A stretch of 64,000 bases of DNA from JARFPW01 sp035464655. Its GTDB lineage: Bacteria; Gemmatimonadota; Gemmatimonadetes; Palauibacterales; Palauibacteraceae. Each line of letters opens with the position of its first letter. Positions within the stretch are counted from its first letter, which is position 1. The translations under genes and the position numbers were made by a program. This document shows, piece after piece, positions 11,398-19,653 of this stretch. The notes under the pieces are model-generated. The model was given only the letters and a program-made list of their open reading frames with translations, was not told where the DNA came from and searched no databases. The stretch is taken from positions 29,728 to 93,727 of the forward strand of contig DATHRZ010000063.1 in the NCBI GenBank assembly GCA_035464655.1, read 5' to 3'.

Positions 11398-12324
11398 ATG
11401 AGAGACCCCGGACTTCGCAGTCACTACCGGACCGAGCTGCAGGTGGGCGTGCTGATGATCCTCGCCTTTCTCGGGCTCGTGGCCGGCATTTTCTGGATCA
11501 GCGGCGCGCGTCTCGGGGGCAGCGACATCACGCTGTTCGTAAAGGCCCAGGACGCCGGCGCCGTAGCAGAGGGCGCGACGGTGACCCTGCGTGGCGTGCC
11601 CGTCGGTTCGGTGGAGGAAGTGCGGCTCGTCGAAGACGGGGTCGTCTTGCGGCTCGAGGCCTCGCCCGAAGGCCGCCTGCCCGCCGACACGCGCGCCGCC
11701 ATCGAGGCGGCGGGCTTCCTCGGCCAGGTGGGCGTGTCTCTGCGCCCGGGGAGCGACTCCGACAATCTCGCGTCCGGCGACACGATCGTCGCCGTATCGG
11801 CGCCCGGCCTCACGCAACTCGCCGAACAGCTCGGCAGCCAGGCCGACGAGGTGCTCACCCGCACCCAACGCCTGATGTCGGACAGCATCATCGCGAGCGT
11901 CGAAACAGGGGCCGGCGCGTTCGCCGGCACGATGAGCGAGCTCGACGCGATGCTCGACCGCCAGTCGGCGACCCTCGAGCGGTTGATCGAAAACCTGGCG
12001 GCGATGTCCGCCTCGCTCGAGGGCGCGACCGACGGCCCCGAGCTCGAGCGCACCGTGCAGAACATCGACAGCCTGACCGCCCGGCTCGCCGCGGCGAGCG
12101 CGCAGTTCGAGGCGACGTCGGAGTCGCTCGACTCCATCCTCCGCAAGATCGACGAGGGCGAGGGCTCGATGGGCCGCCTGGTCAACGACCCCGTCCTGCA
12201 CGACAAGATGGTCGCCGCGATGGAGAACGTGCAGGCCGCCAGCGAGGAAGTGGCCCTGATGATGCGGAGCTTTCGGGAGGACCCGGACAAGTACACGAAG
12301 GGGCTGAAGATCTCGCTGTTCTAG
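11398..12324 (+). CDS. mlaD: MlaD-family MCE-domain substrate-binding protein
   Basis: MlaD proteins are membrane-anchored MCE rings that receive or deliver lipids for the MlaFE transporter. The 308-residue product has one N-terminal transmembrane helix (VGVLMILAFLGLVAGIFWIS), one MCE domain (about 38-120, including GATVTLRGVPVGSVEEVRL and GFLGQVGVSLRPG), then a helical tail with heptad-like Leu/Ala spacing and a conserved GEGSMGRLVNDPVLHDKM. The long tail suggests a needle or tunnel that could span part of the periplasm, as in other tailed MCE proteins. It closes the operon 10 bp after mlaF and ends before a 20-bp palindrome. Confidence 0.92.
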   Translation: MRDPGLRSHYRTELQVGVLMILAFLGLVAGIFWISGARLGGSDITLFVKAQDAGAVAEGATVTLRGVPVGSVEEVRLVEDGVVLRLEASPEGRLPADTRAAIEAAGFLGQVGVSLRPGSDSDNLASGDTIVAVSAPGLTQLAEQLGSQADEVLTRTQRLMSDSIIASVETGAGAFAGTMSELDAMLDRQSATLERLIENLAAMSASLEGATDGPELERTVQNIDSLTARLAAASAQFEATSESLDSILRKIDEGEGSMGRLVNDPVLHDKMVAAMENVQAASEEVALMMRSFREDPDKYTKGLKISLF

Positions 12325-12377
12325 GCGGAGGGCCGACGGGTCGATGAGACTCAGTTGAGTTGATGGCACGGTGACGA

Positions 12378-12397
12378 GACGTCTCCGCGGAGACGTC
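12378..12397. repeat. 20-bp perfect palindrome between convergent genes
   Basis: Twenty bases are completely self-complementary, centred on CCGCGG, between the mlaD stop and the stop of the beta-propeller relic. There is no spacer loop and no T-run, so it is a poor classical terminator. It could slow convergent polymerases or be a dyad binding site. Confidence 0.5.
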
Positions 12398-12403
12398 GTC
12401 GAG

Positions 12404-13066
12404 TCATCGCTCGTCGCCCGAAGCCGATTCCAGCCGCTCGAAATCCTTTTCGATGCGAAATGCGCGCACCCGGTTCACGTCGAGCTCGTCCCGGGTGACG
12501 ACGTACAGACGACCGTTCGCGAGCACCGGAGAGATCCAGCCGACCCGCTCGGCTCCCTCGAACCCGACGGGCCCCAGGTAGCGCCCCGTCGAATCGAATA
12601 CGACGAACCGAATCTCGTCCGCTGCGGACGGGGTTGAGACCCAGAGGTTGCCCTCCGGATCGAGCGCCAGGCCGTCGAAGTAGGGCTTCACCGTGGGGAT
12701 GCGGTCTACGTCGATCTTCCCGCCGCGGTCCCGGAACTGCTGGACGAACTCACTCTCCAGCCATTCGTTCAGTTCCGCCTGGGTCACTGGCGTTGGCTCG
12801 GCCTGCAACATGATCTCTCGCAGGGTGTCGCCGTCCAGGGCCACGTGATAGAGGTGGAACTGGTCTCCGCGACCGAACCATACACCCTCCTCGCCGTCGA
12901 GCTCGTACGGATGCGAAGGCGCGAAGGGAACGCCCAGGTACGAGCCGAACCGCTCCGTACGCACCTCGAAGGCCTCGTAGTGCAACTCCGGTTCGCGGAC
13001 TGCAGGCAGCGGACCGGCCGGATCGCCCGCTACCGCACCCGGGGGTATAATGTGGATCCCATGGCA
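12404..13066 (-). pseudogene. C-terminal fragment of a 6-bladed beta-propeller protein
   Basis: The minus-strand frame is open for 221 codons, but the only internal start of usual type is a TTG at 12985. The recognisable protein text (VKPYFDGLALDPEGNLWV, FDSTGRYLGPVGFEG) is the last half of a 6-bladed beta-propeller. Coding-like sequence continues upstream of the TTG (GPLPAVREPELHYEAFE) until a stop at 13067-13069, inside the Uma2 gene, with no room for the missing N-terminal blades and signal peptide. I infer a 5' truncation, probably when the Uma2 gene arrived. A short functional protein from the TTG cannot be excluded. Confidence 0.6.
13046..13051 (+). promoter_or_regulatory. Consensus TATAAT -10 box of a leaderless gene
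   Basis: A perfect TATAAT lies nine bases before the Uma2 ATG, and no Shine-Dalgarno follows it. The expected transcription start falls at about the start codon. No good -35 is visible at 16-18 bp. Confidence 0.5.
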
Positions 13067-13606
13067 CTACCGCAGATCACCTGGCAGGACCTGCAGCAGC
13101 TTCCCGACGACGGGAAGCGCTACGAGGCGATCGAAGGCGATCTATACGTGACGCCCGCGCCCTCGATCCGCCATCAGCGGATCAGCATGCGTCTCGTGCT
13201 CGCGCTGGACGAACTCCTCGTTCAACCCGGGCACGGCGAGCTGTTTCACGCGCCCGTCGGCGTCGAGTTTCCCGCCACCGAGGAAGGCGTGCAACCCGAT
13301 GTCGTATTCGTATCGAAGGCACGCCGCGGGATCCTGGCCGAGAAGTGGATGATGGGACCACCCGACGTGGTGATCGAGATCCTGTCCCCCGGAACGGCCC
13401 GTCGTGACCGCGGGATAAAGCTCCGTCTCTACGAACGCCAGCGCGTGCCGGAGTACTGGATCGTCGATCCCGAGAACGACGCGATCGACGTCTGGCGGTT
13501 CGAGTTGGAGCCTCGGCACGAGCGCTTCACCGCATCCTTGCCCGTGCGGCTCGGCGACGAGAGCATCGGCGACATGGACCTCACCCGGATCTTCGCGCGG
13601 GGCTGA
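13061..13606 (+). CDS. Uma2 family (DUF820) putative restriction-endonuclease-fold protein
   Basis: Uma2/DUF820 proteins have a PD-(D/E)XK nuclease-like fold; their biological role is unresolved. The 181-residue protein shows the family order: ITWQDLQQLPDDGKRYEAIEGDLYV, a GVEFPATEEGVQPDVVFV strand with the acidic residue, PPDVVIEILSPGTARRDRGI and YERQRVPEYWIVDPE. The catalytic-type Asp, Glu and Lys positions look intact. The ATG at 13061 was chosen over upstream in-frame codons because TATAAT sits just before it and homology starts there. It abuts a truncated beta-propeller gene, suggesting mobile or recently acquired DNA. Confidence 0.85.
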   Translation: MALPQITWQDLQQLPDDGKRYEAIEGDLYVTPAPSIRHQRISMRLVLALDELLVQPGHGELFHAPVGVEFPATEEGVQPDVVFVSKARRGILAEKWMMGPPDVVIEILSPGTARRDRGIKLRLYERQRVPEYWIVDPENDAIDVWRFELEPRHERFTASLPVRLGDESIGDMDLTRIFARG

Positions 13607-13612
13607 CCGTCT

Positions 13613-14371
13613 CTACATTCCCGTCGGGTGGTCGATGAAGCTCCATTCGAGGCCGAAGCGGTCGTTCAGGGCCTCGCCGATCGCCTTTACGCCGAACGTC
13701 TCGGTCGCGTAGTGGCCGGCGTAGATCACGTTGATCCCGTACTCCATCGACTCGTGATAGGTGTGGTGGGAGCCTTCGCCGGTGAGGAGGGTGTCGAAGC
13801 CGTCGGCGTGCGCCTGCTCGATGAACGAGGCGCCGCCCCCGGTGACGACGGCGACGCGGCGTACGTGGGGCGGTCCGCCGCGCAGCACCGTGGCGGTCGT
13901 CTGGCAGACGCGCTCTACCCGCGCGACGAAGTCGATGAGCGGTCGGTCGACCACGGACCACACGCCCATTCCGTCGATGCCCTTCCACGTGCCGAATCGG
14001 CCCTCGATGTGCAGGTCGAGCGACCGGGCGAGGATCGAATTGTTGCCGAACAGCGGGTGGATGTCGAGCGGGAGGTGACAGCTGTAGAGGGCGATGTCGG
14101 CGTCGATCAGCGCCCGGATCCGGCGGTACGTGCGACCTGTGATCGGCAGCGGGTCGCCCCAGAACAGGCCGTGGTGGACGAACAGCAGGTTGGCGCCGGC
14201 GGCGGCCGCGCGTTCGATCGTCTCCATACAGGCGTCGGTCGCGACGCACACACGGTCGATCGGCGAACGACATTCGACCTGGAGCCCGTTCCAGGCGCCC
14301 GGATAGTCTTCCACCTGGTCGATCTTCAGCGCGGTGTCGAGGTATTCGGCGACGTCGGTCAGCTCGGCCAC
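13613..14371 (-). CDS. Nif3-like dinuclear metal centre hexameric protein
   Basis: Nif3/YbgI proteins form hexameric toroids with a two-metal site. They are annotated as GTP cyclohydrolase 1 type 2 homologues, but no firm function is known. The 252-residue product has the metal ligands in NLLFVHHGLFWGDP, YSCHLPLDIHPLFGNN and TGEGSHHTYHESMEYG, with GHYATETFGVKA closing the site. The length is that of the short form without the inserted PII-like domain. It is five bases from guaA on the same strand and convergent with Uma2 at a 6-bp gap. Confidence 0.9.
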   Translation of the reverse strand: MAELTDVAEYLDTALKIDQVEDYPGAWNGLQVECRSPIDRVCVATDACMETIERAAAAGANLLFVHHGLFWGDPLPITGRTYRRIRALIDADIALYSCHLPLDIHPLFGNNSILARSLDLHIEGRFGTWKGIDGMGVWSVVDRPLIDFVARVERVCQTTATVLRGGPPHVRRVAVVTGGGASFIEQAHADGFDTLLTGEGSHHTYHESMEYGINVIYAGHYATETFGVKAIGEALNDRFGLEWSFIDHPTGM

Positions 14372-14375
14372 GGTC

Positions 14376-15926
14376 TCACTCCCACTCGATGGTCGCGGGC
14401 GGCTTCGACGAGATGTCGTAGGCCACGCGGTTCACTCCGGCCACTTCGTTGATGATGCGGTTCGAGATCACGCCGAGCACGTCGTGCGGGAACGGGTACC
14501 AGTCGGCCGTCATCCCGTCGCGGCTGGTTACGGCCCGCAGGGCGACGGCGTTCTCGTAAGTTCGGCCGTCTCCCATCACCCCGACGGACCGCACGGGAAG
14601 GAACACCGCAAATGCCTGCCATATATCGTCATAAAGCCCTGCACTTCGAATTTCGTCGAGGTAGATCGCGTCGACCTCGCGCAGCACGGCCAGCCGCTCG
14701 GGCGTGACTTCTCCCAGGATCCGCACGGCGAGTCCCGGGCCCGGGAACGGATGCCGCCCGATCATCTCCTCGGGCAGGCCGAGCTCGCGGCCCACGGCGC
14801 GCACCTCGTCCTTGAACAGCTCGCGCAGCGGCTCGATGAGCGCGAACGGCAGATCGGGGCGCAGCCCGCCGACGTTGTGGTGGGATTTGATCTTGGCGGA
14901 CGGCCCGGTTACCGAGGTCGACTCGATCACGTCGGGATACAGCGTTCCCTGCACCAGGTATCGCGCGTTCCCGTAGCGGCCGGCCGCTTCCTCGAACACG
15001 TCGATGAAGGTGTGGCCGATCTTGACCCGCTTCTCCTCCGGGTCGGTCACGCCCGCCAGGCGCTCGAGGAACAGCCCGGAGGCATCGATCACCTCGAGCC
15101 GAAAGCCGAGATGATCGACGAACACGGCCTCGACGGACTCGCGCTCGCCTTTCCGCAATAGACCGGTGTCGACGAATATGCAGGTCAGCCGATCCCCCAC
15201 GGCGCGGTGCACGAGCGCCGCCGCGACCGAAGAGTCGACGCCGCCCGACAGCCCGCAGATCACCTCGCCCTCGGGAGCCGCGGCGCGGATCGCCGAGATC
15301 TGGTCGGCCACGATGCTCCCGGGCGTCCAGTCGCCGGCGCAGCCGCAGATCCGGAACAGGAAGTTCGAGAGCATCCGCTCGCCGTCGACCGTGTGCGCGA
15401 CCTCGGGATGGAACTGCACGGCGAACAGGGGCCGTCCGTCGGCCCTCATGGCGGCGACCGGCGCATTGTCGGTGCGGCCGAGCACGCGCCAGCCGGTCGG
15501 CGCCTCTTCGAGGTGATCGCCGTGGCTCATCCAGACCGTCGTGGACTCGCCCTCGCCGAACCCGTGAAACAGCTCGCCCGCGTCGAGGATCTCGAGTTCG
15601 GCCCGGCCATACTCGCGGCGCTCCGACGGCACGACATCGGCGCCGGCGAGCCGCCCGAGAAGCTGCATGCCGTAGCAGATGCCGAGCACCGGCACGCCGA
15701 GGTCGAGCAGCCCCGGTTCGGCGAGCGGCACGCCCTCTTCGTACACGCTGGCCGGCCCGCCCGACAGGATGATCCCGCTGGGCTCCCAGTCCCGCACCCA
15801 CTCGATGCCGTGGGTCGGGGGGTGGATCTCGCAGAACACCCGCTCCTCGCGGATCCGGCGCGCAATGAGCTGGGTGAACTGCGACCCGAAGTCGATGATC
15901 AGGATCCGGTCGGCGGGATGGCTCAT
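14376..15926 (-). CDS. guaA: GMP synthase (glutamine-hydrolysing)
   Basis: GuaA converts XMP to GMP using ATP and glutamine ammonia. At 516 residues it is full length. The class I amidotransferase domain comes first, with nucleophile Cys in GICYGMQLLGRL and the His/Glu pair in FHPEVAHT. The ATP pyrophosphatase domain follows, with P-loop LSGGVDSSVAAALVH, and then the dimerisation domain ending KPPATIEWE, the usual GuaA C-terminus. It lies 33 bp from proS and five bases from the Nif3 gene, so hisS-proS-guaA-nif3 may be co-transcribed. Confidence 0.97.
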   Translation of the reverse strand: MSHPADRILIIDFGSQFTQLIARRIREERVFCEIHPPTHGIEWVRDWEPSGIILSGGPASVYEEGVPLAEPGLLDLGVPVLGICYGMQLLGRLAGADVVPSERREYGRAELEILDAGELFHGFGEGESTTVWMSHGDHLEEAPTGWRVLGRTDNAPVAAMRADGRPLFAVQFHPEVAHTVDGERMLSNFLFRICGCAGDWTPGSIVADQISAIRAAAPEGEVICGLSGGVDSSVAAALVHRAVGDRLTCIFVDTGLLRKGERESVEAVFVDHLGFRLEVIDASGLFLERLAGVTDPEEKRVKIGHTFIDVFEEAAGRYGNARYLVQGTLYPDVIESTSVTGPSAKIKSHHNVGGLRPDLPFALIEPLRELFKDEVRAVGRELGLPEEMIGRHPFPGPGLAVRILGEVTPERLAVLREVDAIYLDEIRSAGLYDDIWQAFAVFLPVRSVGVMGDGRTYENAVALRAVTSRDGMTADWYPFPHDVLGVISNRIINEVAGVNRVAYDISSKPPATIEWE

Positions 15927-15959
15927 CTATACCTCATCGGTCGGTCGCTCGCCCCATCG

Positions 15960-17420
15960 TCAGTACGCCCGCGCCCTGACGACTTCCATCTCCGATTCGG
16001 CGCCGCACAGACAGCGCGTCGGCGGGACGTGCGAGGCGAGGTCGTCGCCCGCGATGATCCGGATCGTCGTCTTCGTGTCCTCCTTCACCCGTTGCTCGCA
16101 GGCGGCGTCGCCGCACCAGCCGGTGAACACGAAACCGCCGTGCTCCTCGACCATCGCCTTGAACTCGTCGTAGTCCTCGATCCCCTGCCGCGTGTTGTCG
16201 GCGCGGCGGCGCTGCGCGAGGTCGAACAGCTCGTCCTGCATGCGCTCGAGCAAATCGGGGAGGTCGGCCTGGAGGTCGGCCTGGGGAATCGGGCGCTTCC
16301 GATCCTTGCCCTCGGGCGTGAAGCGGCGTACGGACATCACCGTGCCCTGCGCCACGTCGCGCGGGCCGATCTCGAGGCGCAGCGGCACGCCCTTCCGCTC
16401 CCACTCGTAGTACTTGGCGCCGGGATTCATTCCCTCGCGCGCGTCGATGTGGACACGAACCTGGCAGCTCTTCAGCTCGGCGGCGGCGCGCCCGGCCGCT
16501 TCGAGCACCTCGGACTTCTGCTCGTCATCGCGCCAGATCGGCACGATCACGGCCTGGAGCGGCGCGAGGCGCGGAGGCAGCACGAGCCCGGTGTCGTCGC
16601 CGTGCGTCATGACGAGCCCGCCGATGAGCCGCGTGGACACGCCCCACGAGGTGTTATGGACGTACGCGTGCTCGCCGGCCTCTGTCTGATAGCGCACGTC
16701 GAACGCCCGGGCGAAGTTCTCGCCCAGGTAGTGGCTCGTCCCCGCCTGGAGCGCTTTGTTGTCCTTCATCAGCGCCTCGCACGCATAGGTGTCGACGGCG
16801 CCGGCGAAGCGCTCCGCGTCGGATTTGCGGCCCGTGTAGACGGGCATCGCCATACACTCCTCCATGAACCGCTTGTAGACGGAGAGCATGAGCAGCGTGC
16901 GCTCGCGGGCGTCGGCCTCGTCGACATGCGCCGTGTGCCCCTCCTGCCACAGGAATTCCGTCGTGCGCAGGAAGGGGCGCGTGCGCAGCTCCCACCGAAC
17001 GACGTTCGTCCACTGGTTGAGGAGCAGTGGCAGGTCGCGGTACGAGTGGATCCAGTCGGCGGCGATCGGCCAGATCACGGCTTCCGAGGTCGGCCGCACG
17101 ACGAGCGGCTCCTCGAGCTTCGCGCCGCCGGCATGGGTGACGACGGCCGTCTCGGGCGCGAATCCCTCCACGTGCTGCGCTTCGCGGTCGAGCGCCGACT
17201 GCGGGAGGAACAGCGGGAAGTAGGCGTTGGTGACCCCCGTTTCCTTGAACATCGCGTCCAGGGCACCCTGCATGAGCTCCCAGATCCGGTAGCCGTAGGG
17301 ACGGATCACCATGCAGCCGCGCACGGGCGACAGCGCCGCGAGCTCGGCCTGGTAGACGATTTCGTTGTACCAGGCGGAGAAGTCCTCCGCCTGCGGGGTC
17401 AGTGCCTTGTCGTCCGACAT
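15960..17420 (-). CDS. proS: Prolyl-tRNA synthetase, archaeal/eukaryotic-type (ProS3)
   Basis: This enzyme charges tRNA-Pro. The 486-residue protein lacks the INS editing domain of common bacterial ProS. It carries the type-3 features: N-terminal DFSAWYNEIVYQAELA, class II motif 2 RPFLRTTEFLWQEGHTAH, motif 3 region HGDDTGLVLPPRLAP, and a C-terminal zinc-binding domain (GWCGDAAC and CLCG) ending in tyrosine (ARAY). Lack of INS means editing of Ala-tRNA-Pro must come from elsewhere; no ProX is visible here. It lies between hisS and guaA. Confidence 0.96.
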   Translation of the reverse strand: MSDDKALTPQAEDFSAWYNEIVYQAELAALSPVRGCMVIRPYGYRIWELMQGALDAMFKETGVTNAYFPLFLPQSALDREAQHVEGFAPETAVVTHAGGAKLEEPLVVRPTSEAVIWPIAADWIHSYRDLPLLLNQWTNVVRWELRTRPFLRTTEFLWQEGHTAHVDEADARERTLLMLSVYKRFMEECMAMPVYTGRKSDAERFAGAVDTYACEALMKDNKALQAGTSHYLGENFARAFDVRYQTEAGEHAYVHNTSWGVSTRLIGGLVMTHGDDTGLVLPPRLAPLQAVIVPIWRDDEQKSEVLEAAGRAAAELKSCQVRVHIDAREGMNPGAKYYEWERKGVPLRLEIGPRDVAQGTVMSVRRFTPEGKDRKRPIPQADLQADLPDLLERMQDELFDLAQRRRADNTRQGIEDYDEFKAMVEEHGGFVFTGWCGDAACEQRVKEDTKTTIRIIAGDDLASHVPPTRCLCGAESEMEVVRARAY

Positions 17421-17486
17421 ATATGCCGCCTTCGTGTCTCGGTATTCAGTGTCATGGTCGCGCCGATGCTCTCGATCTACGTGCGC

Positions 17487-18758
17487 TCAGACGCTCGCGA
17501 GCTCGTCGAGCGCGACTTTCGTTTCGTCTCCGCTCTTCAGATCACGGACGAGCGCCTTGCCCTCGGCCGCCTCGTCGGGGCCGATGACGATCGCGCGCTC
17601 CGCCCCGAGTTGATTCGCCGCCTTGAACTGCCGGCCGACGCTGCGCTCCGACAGATCGTACGCGACTCTTCGCCCCGCGTCGCGCAGGGTGTGCGCGGCG
17701 CGGAGCCCGAGCGGTCGCTCGTCCGGGGTCACGCAGACGACGAAGTCCTGGATCGCCGCGGGCGCGTCCGGCAGCAGGTCGCGCGCTGCCAGCAGCTCGC
17801 CGAGCACGACGTCGCCCATCCCGAAGCCGAGCGCCGGCAGATCGGGCCCGCCGAGCGCCGCGAGCAGGTCGTCGTAACGGCCGCCGCCGCAGATCGCGCG
17901 AAACTCGCCGCGGCGGTCCCAGATCTCGAACACGGTGCCCGTGTAGTAGGCGAGCCCGCGCACGAGCAACGGGTCGAACTGCACGAAGTCGCCGAGTCCG
18001 ATCGCCTCGAGGCGCTCGATCACGCGCCGTAGCCGGCCGGCGGAGTCTTCCGCCTCGACGGCCGCGACGGCGAAGGCGTCGAGCTGCGGTTCTTCGGTCG
18101 TCAGGGCGAGCACGTCTCGCGCCGCGTCCTCCGACAGCCCCGCCTCGGCCAGGCGGTCGAGCGTCTCGACGTCCGACTGCCTGTCGATCCGGTCGATGGC
18201 CGACAGGATGGCGGGGATGCCCTCGTCGTCGGCCCCGAGCTCCTTGAGCCGGGCCGCGATCACACGGCGATCGGAGATGCGCACGACCACGTCGTCGGCC
18301 GTCAGCCCGAACGCGCGCAGGACATCGATCGCCGCCGCCACGATCTCGGCGTCGGCTGCCTCGTCGGTCTCGCCGACGATGTCCATGTTGAGCTGGAAGT
18401 GCTCGCGCAGCCGGCCCTTCTGCGGCTTCTCGTACCGGAAGAGCTGAGGAGCCGAGAACCAGCGGATCGGCTTCGGCAGGCCCCCGGCGCGCGCCCCGAC
18501 CATGCGGGCGAACGTGGGCGTCATCTCGGGCCGAAGCGCGACCTCGCGCCCCCCCTGGTCCTCGAACCGGTAGAGCTGCGAGACGATCTCCTCGCCCGAC
18601 TTCCGCGTGTACAGCTCGAGCGGCTCGAGCGGCGGGCCGTCGTACTCCTCGAACCCGTAGCGTGTCGCCACGTCGCGCCACACCCCGAGGATGTAGGCGC
18701 GGCGGCGCATCTCGTCGGGATAGAAGTCACGAAACCCCGGCAGGCTGTTCAACTCCAT
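17487..18758 (-). CDS. hisS: Histidyl-tRNA synthetase
   Basis: HisS attaches histidine to tRNA-His. The 423-residue product opens with LPGFRDFYPDEMRRR. It has motif 1-2 elements (REVALRPEMTPTFARM, APQLFRYEKPQKGRLREH), the histidine-A motif RGLAYYTGTVFEIW and motif 3 GGGRYDDLL. The C-terminal anticodon-binding domain (DERPLGLRAAHTLRDAGRRVAYD) is complete. It follows the bacilliredoxin terminator; the predicted promoter (18805-18834) overlaps the end of that terminator region. No clear Shine-Dalgarno precedes the ATG. Confidence 0.96.
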   Translation of the reverse strand: MELNSLPGFRDFYPDEMRRRAYILGVWRDVATRYGFEEYDGPPLEPLELYTRKSGEEIVSQLYRFEDQGGREVALRPEMTPTFARMVGARAGGLPKPIRWFSAPQLFRYEKPQKGRLREHFQLNMDIVGETDEAADAEIVAAAIDVLRAFGLTADDVVVRISDRRVIAARLKELGADDEGIPAILSAIDRIDRQSDVETLDRLAEAGLSEDAARDVLALTTEEPQLDAFAVAAVEAEDSAGRLRRVIERLEAIGLGDFVQFDPLLVRGLAYYTGTVFEIWDRRGEFRAICGGGRYDDLLAALGGPDLPALGFGMGDVVLGELLAARDLLPDAPAAIQDFVVCVTPDERPLGLRAAHTLRDAGRRVAYDLSERSVGRQFKAANQLGAERAIVIGPDEAAEGKALVRDLKSGDETKVALDELASV

Positions 18759-18804
18759 GGGACGGCCCGGCTCATTTCATGGATAGCGATTGTCGGAAAC
18801 TCCG

Positions 18805-18834
18805 AATGTATCGGGCGGCTCGCGGACGCGGCAA
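18805..18834 (-). promoter_or_regulatory. Predicted sigma-70 promoter of hisS
   Basis: On the minus strand, TTGCCG (18829-18834), an 18-bp spacer and TACATT (18805-18810) lie about 45 bp upstream of the hisS start, immediately after the brxA terminator. Confidence 0.45.
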
Positions 18835-18868
18835 TGCAAAAGCGCGCCGACCTGACGGCCGGCGCGCT
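18834..18868 (-). terminator. Intrinsic terminator after the bacilliredoxin gene
   Basis: A 9-bp perfect GC-rich stem (18841-18849 with 18860-18868) is followed on the minus strand by TTTTGCATT. It separates the bacilliredoxin gene from hisS. Confidence 0.7.
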
Positions 18869-18903
18869 CGCTGCCCCGGGGAATCGTCCTCGCAGATCCC
18901 GCG

Positions 18904-19335
18904 TCAGACGCGGGCGCCGCAGAACTCGTCGTAGGCGTCCCTGAGGTCGGCGGCGATCGCCGGCGCGTCGCGGCCTTCGATCTGGTGACGCTCGAGCATG
19001 AACACGTGCTCGCCGTCGCGGAACAGACCGATCGACGGACTCGACGGTCGGTAGCCCGGCATGTAGGAACGGGCGCGCTCGGTCGCCTCGGTGTCCTGGC
19101 CGGCGAACACTGTGACGATGCGGTCGGGCTGCGTTTCGTGGCCGACGGCGATCGCGACGGCGGGACGAGCGTTGGCCGCCGCGCAGCCGCAGACGGAGTT
19201 GACGACGAGCAGCGTCGTACCGCTCGCGTTCTCGCCCAGCGCGGCATCGACGTCTTCCGGCGTGAGCAATTCGGTGGCGCCGACGCGCACGAGATCCTCG
19301 CGCATCGGCTTCACGACCTGTGGATCGTACATCAT
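18904..19335 (-). CDS. BrxA/BrxB-family bacilliredoxin
   Basis: Bacilliredoxins (YphP/YqiW, DUF1094) are thioredoxin-fold proteins that reduce mixed disulfides with bacillithiol. The 143-residue protein has the signature CGC active site in LVVNSVCGCAAANARP, followed by FAGQDTEATERARSYM and PSSPSIGLFRDGEHVFM, all family hallmarks. The ATG at 19335 is preferred because AGAGGAG lies eight bases upstream. The longer open frame to 19509 has no ribosome site and no homology. The presence of this family hints at bacillithiol use, but no bsh biosynthesis genes are in the window. Confidence 0.93.
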   Translation of the reverse strand: MMYDPQVVKPMREDLVRVGATELLTPEDVDAALGENASGTTLLVVNSVCGCAAANARPAVAIAVGHETQPDRIVTVFAGQDTEATERARSYMPGYRPSSPSIGLFRDGEHVFMLERHQIEGRDAPAIAADLRDAYDEFCGARV

Positions 19336-19512
19336 ATATCGAACTCCTCTTGACGGTGGCTGATTCCGCCGGTTTCCGTGTTGATTCTCCGCGGGCAAAG
19401 AATAACCCGCCGCCGGGCGCCGGGCACGCGCCGCCAGCGCGGCCTCGGCCTCTCGAATGGGGAACGTCTCCGGGTGGTCCGTTGTTTCCCAAATTTTCGA
19501 CGAGACCACCTG

Positions 19513-19646
19513 ATGACGAACACCGGGACCCTGTACCGGCTCACCGCGTTCACCGACGATCCATGGGCCGGCCCAGCCGGCTGACCGTCGACGTCCCAGT
19601 CTCCGGCGGCATCGCCGTCAGCGGGAGCGCCGTGCGCCTCGACTGA
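19513..19646 (+). pseudogene. PhzF-family gene reduced to its two ends by an internal deletion
   Basis: The first 23 codons (MTNTGTLYRLTAFTDDPWAG) match the N-terminus of PhzF-like isomerases. In another frame the next stretch (MGRPSRLTVDVPVSGG, then SGSAVRLD and a stop) matches the C-terminal end of the same family. About 220-240 central residues are missing. The two frames meet at a GC-rich stretch around 19563-19577 (GGGCCGGCCC), suggesting deletion through short homology. The 19-residue head and 27-residue tail both keep family spacing, so this is a scar of one gene rather than two. Confidence 0.7.
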
Positions 19647-19653
19647 CGCGCGG

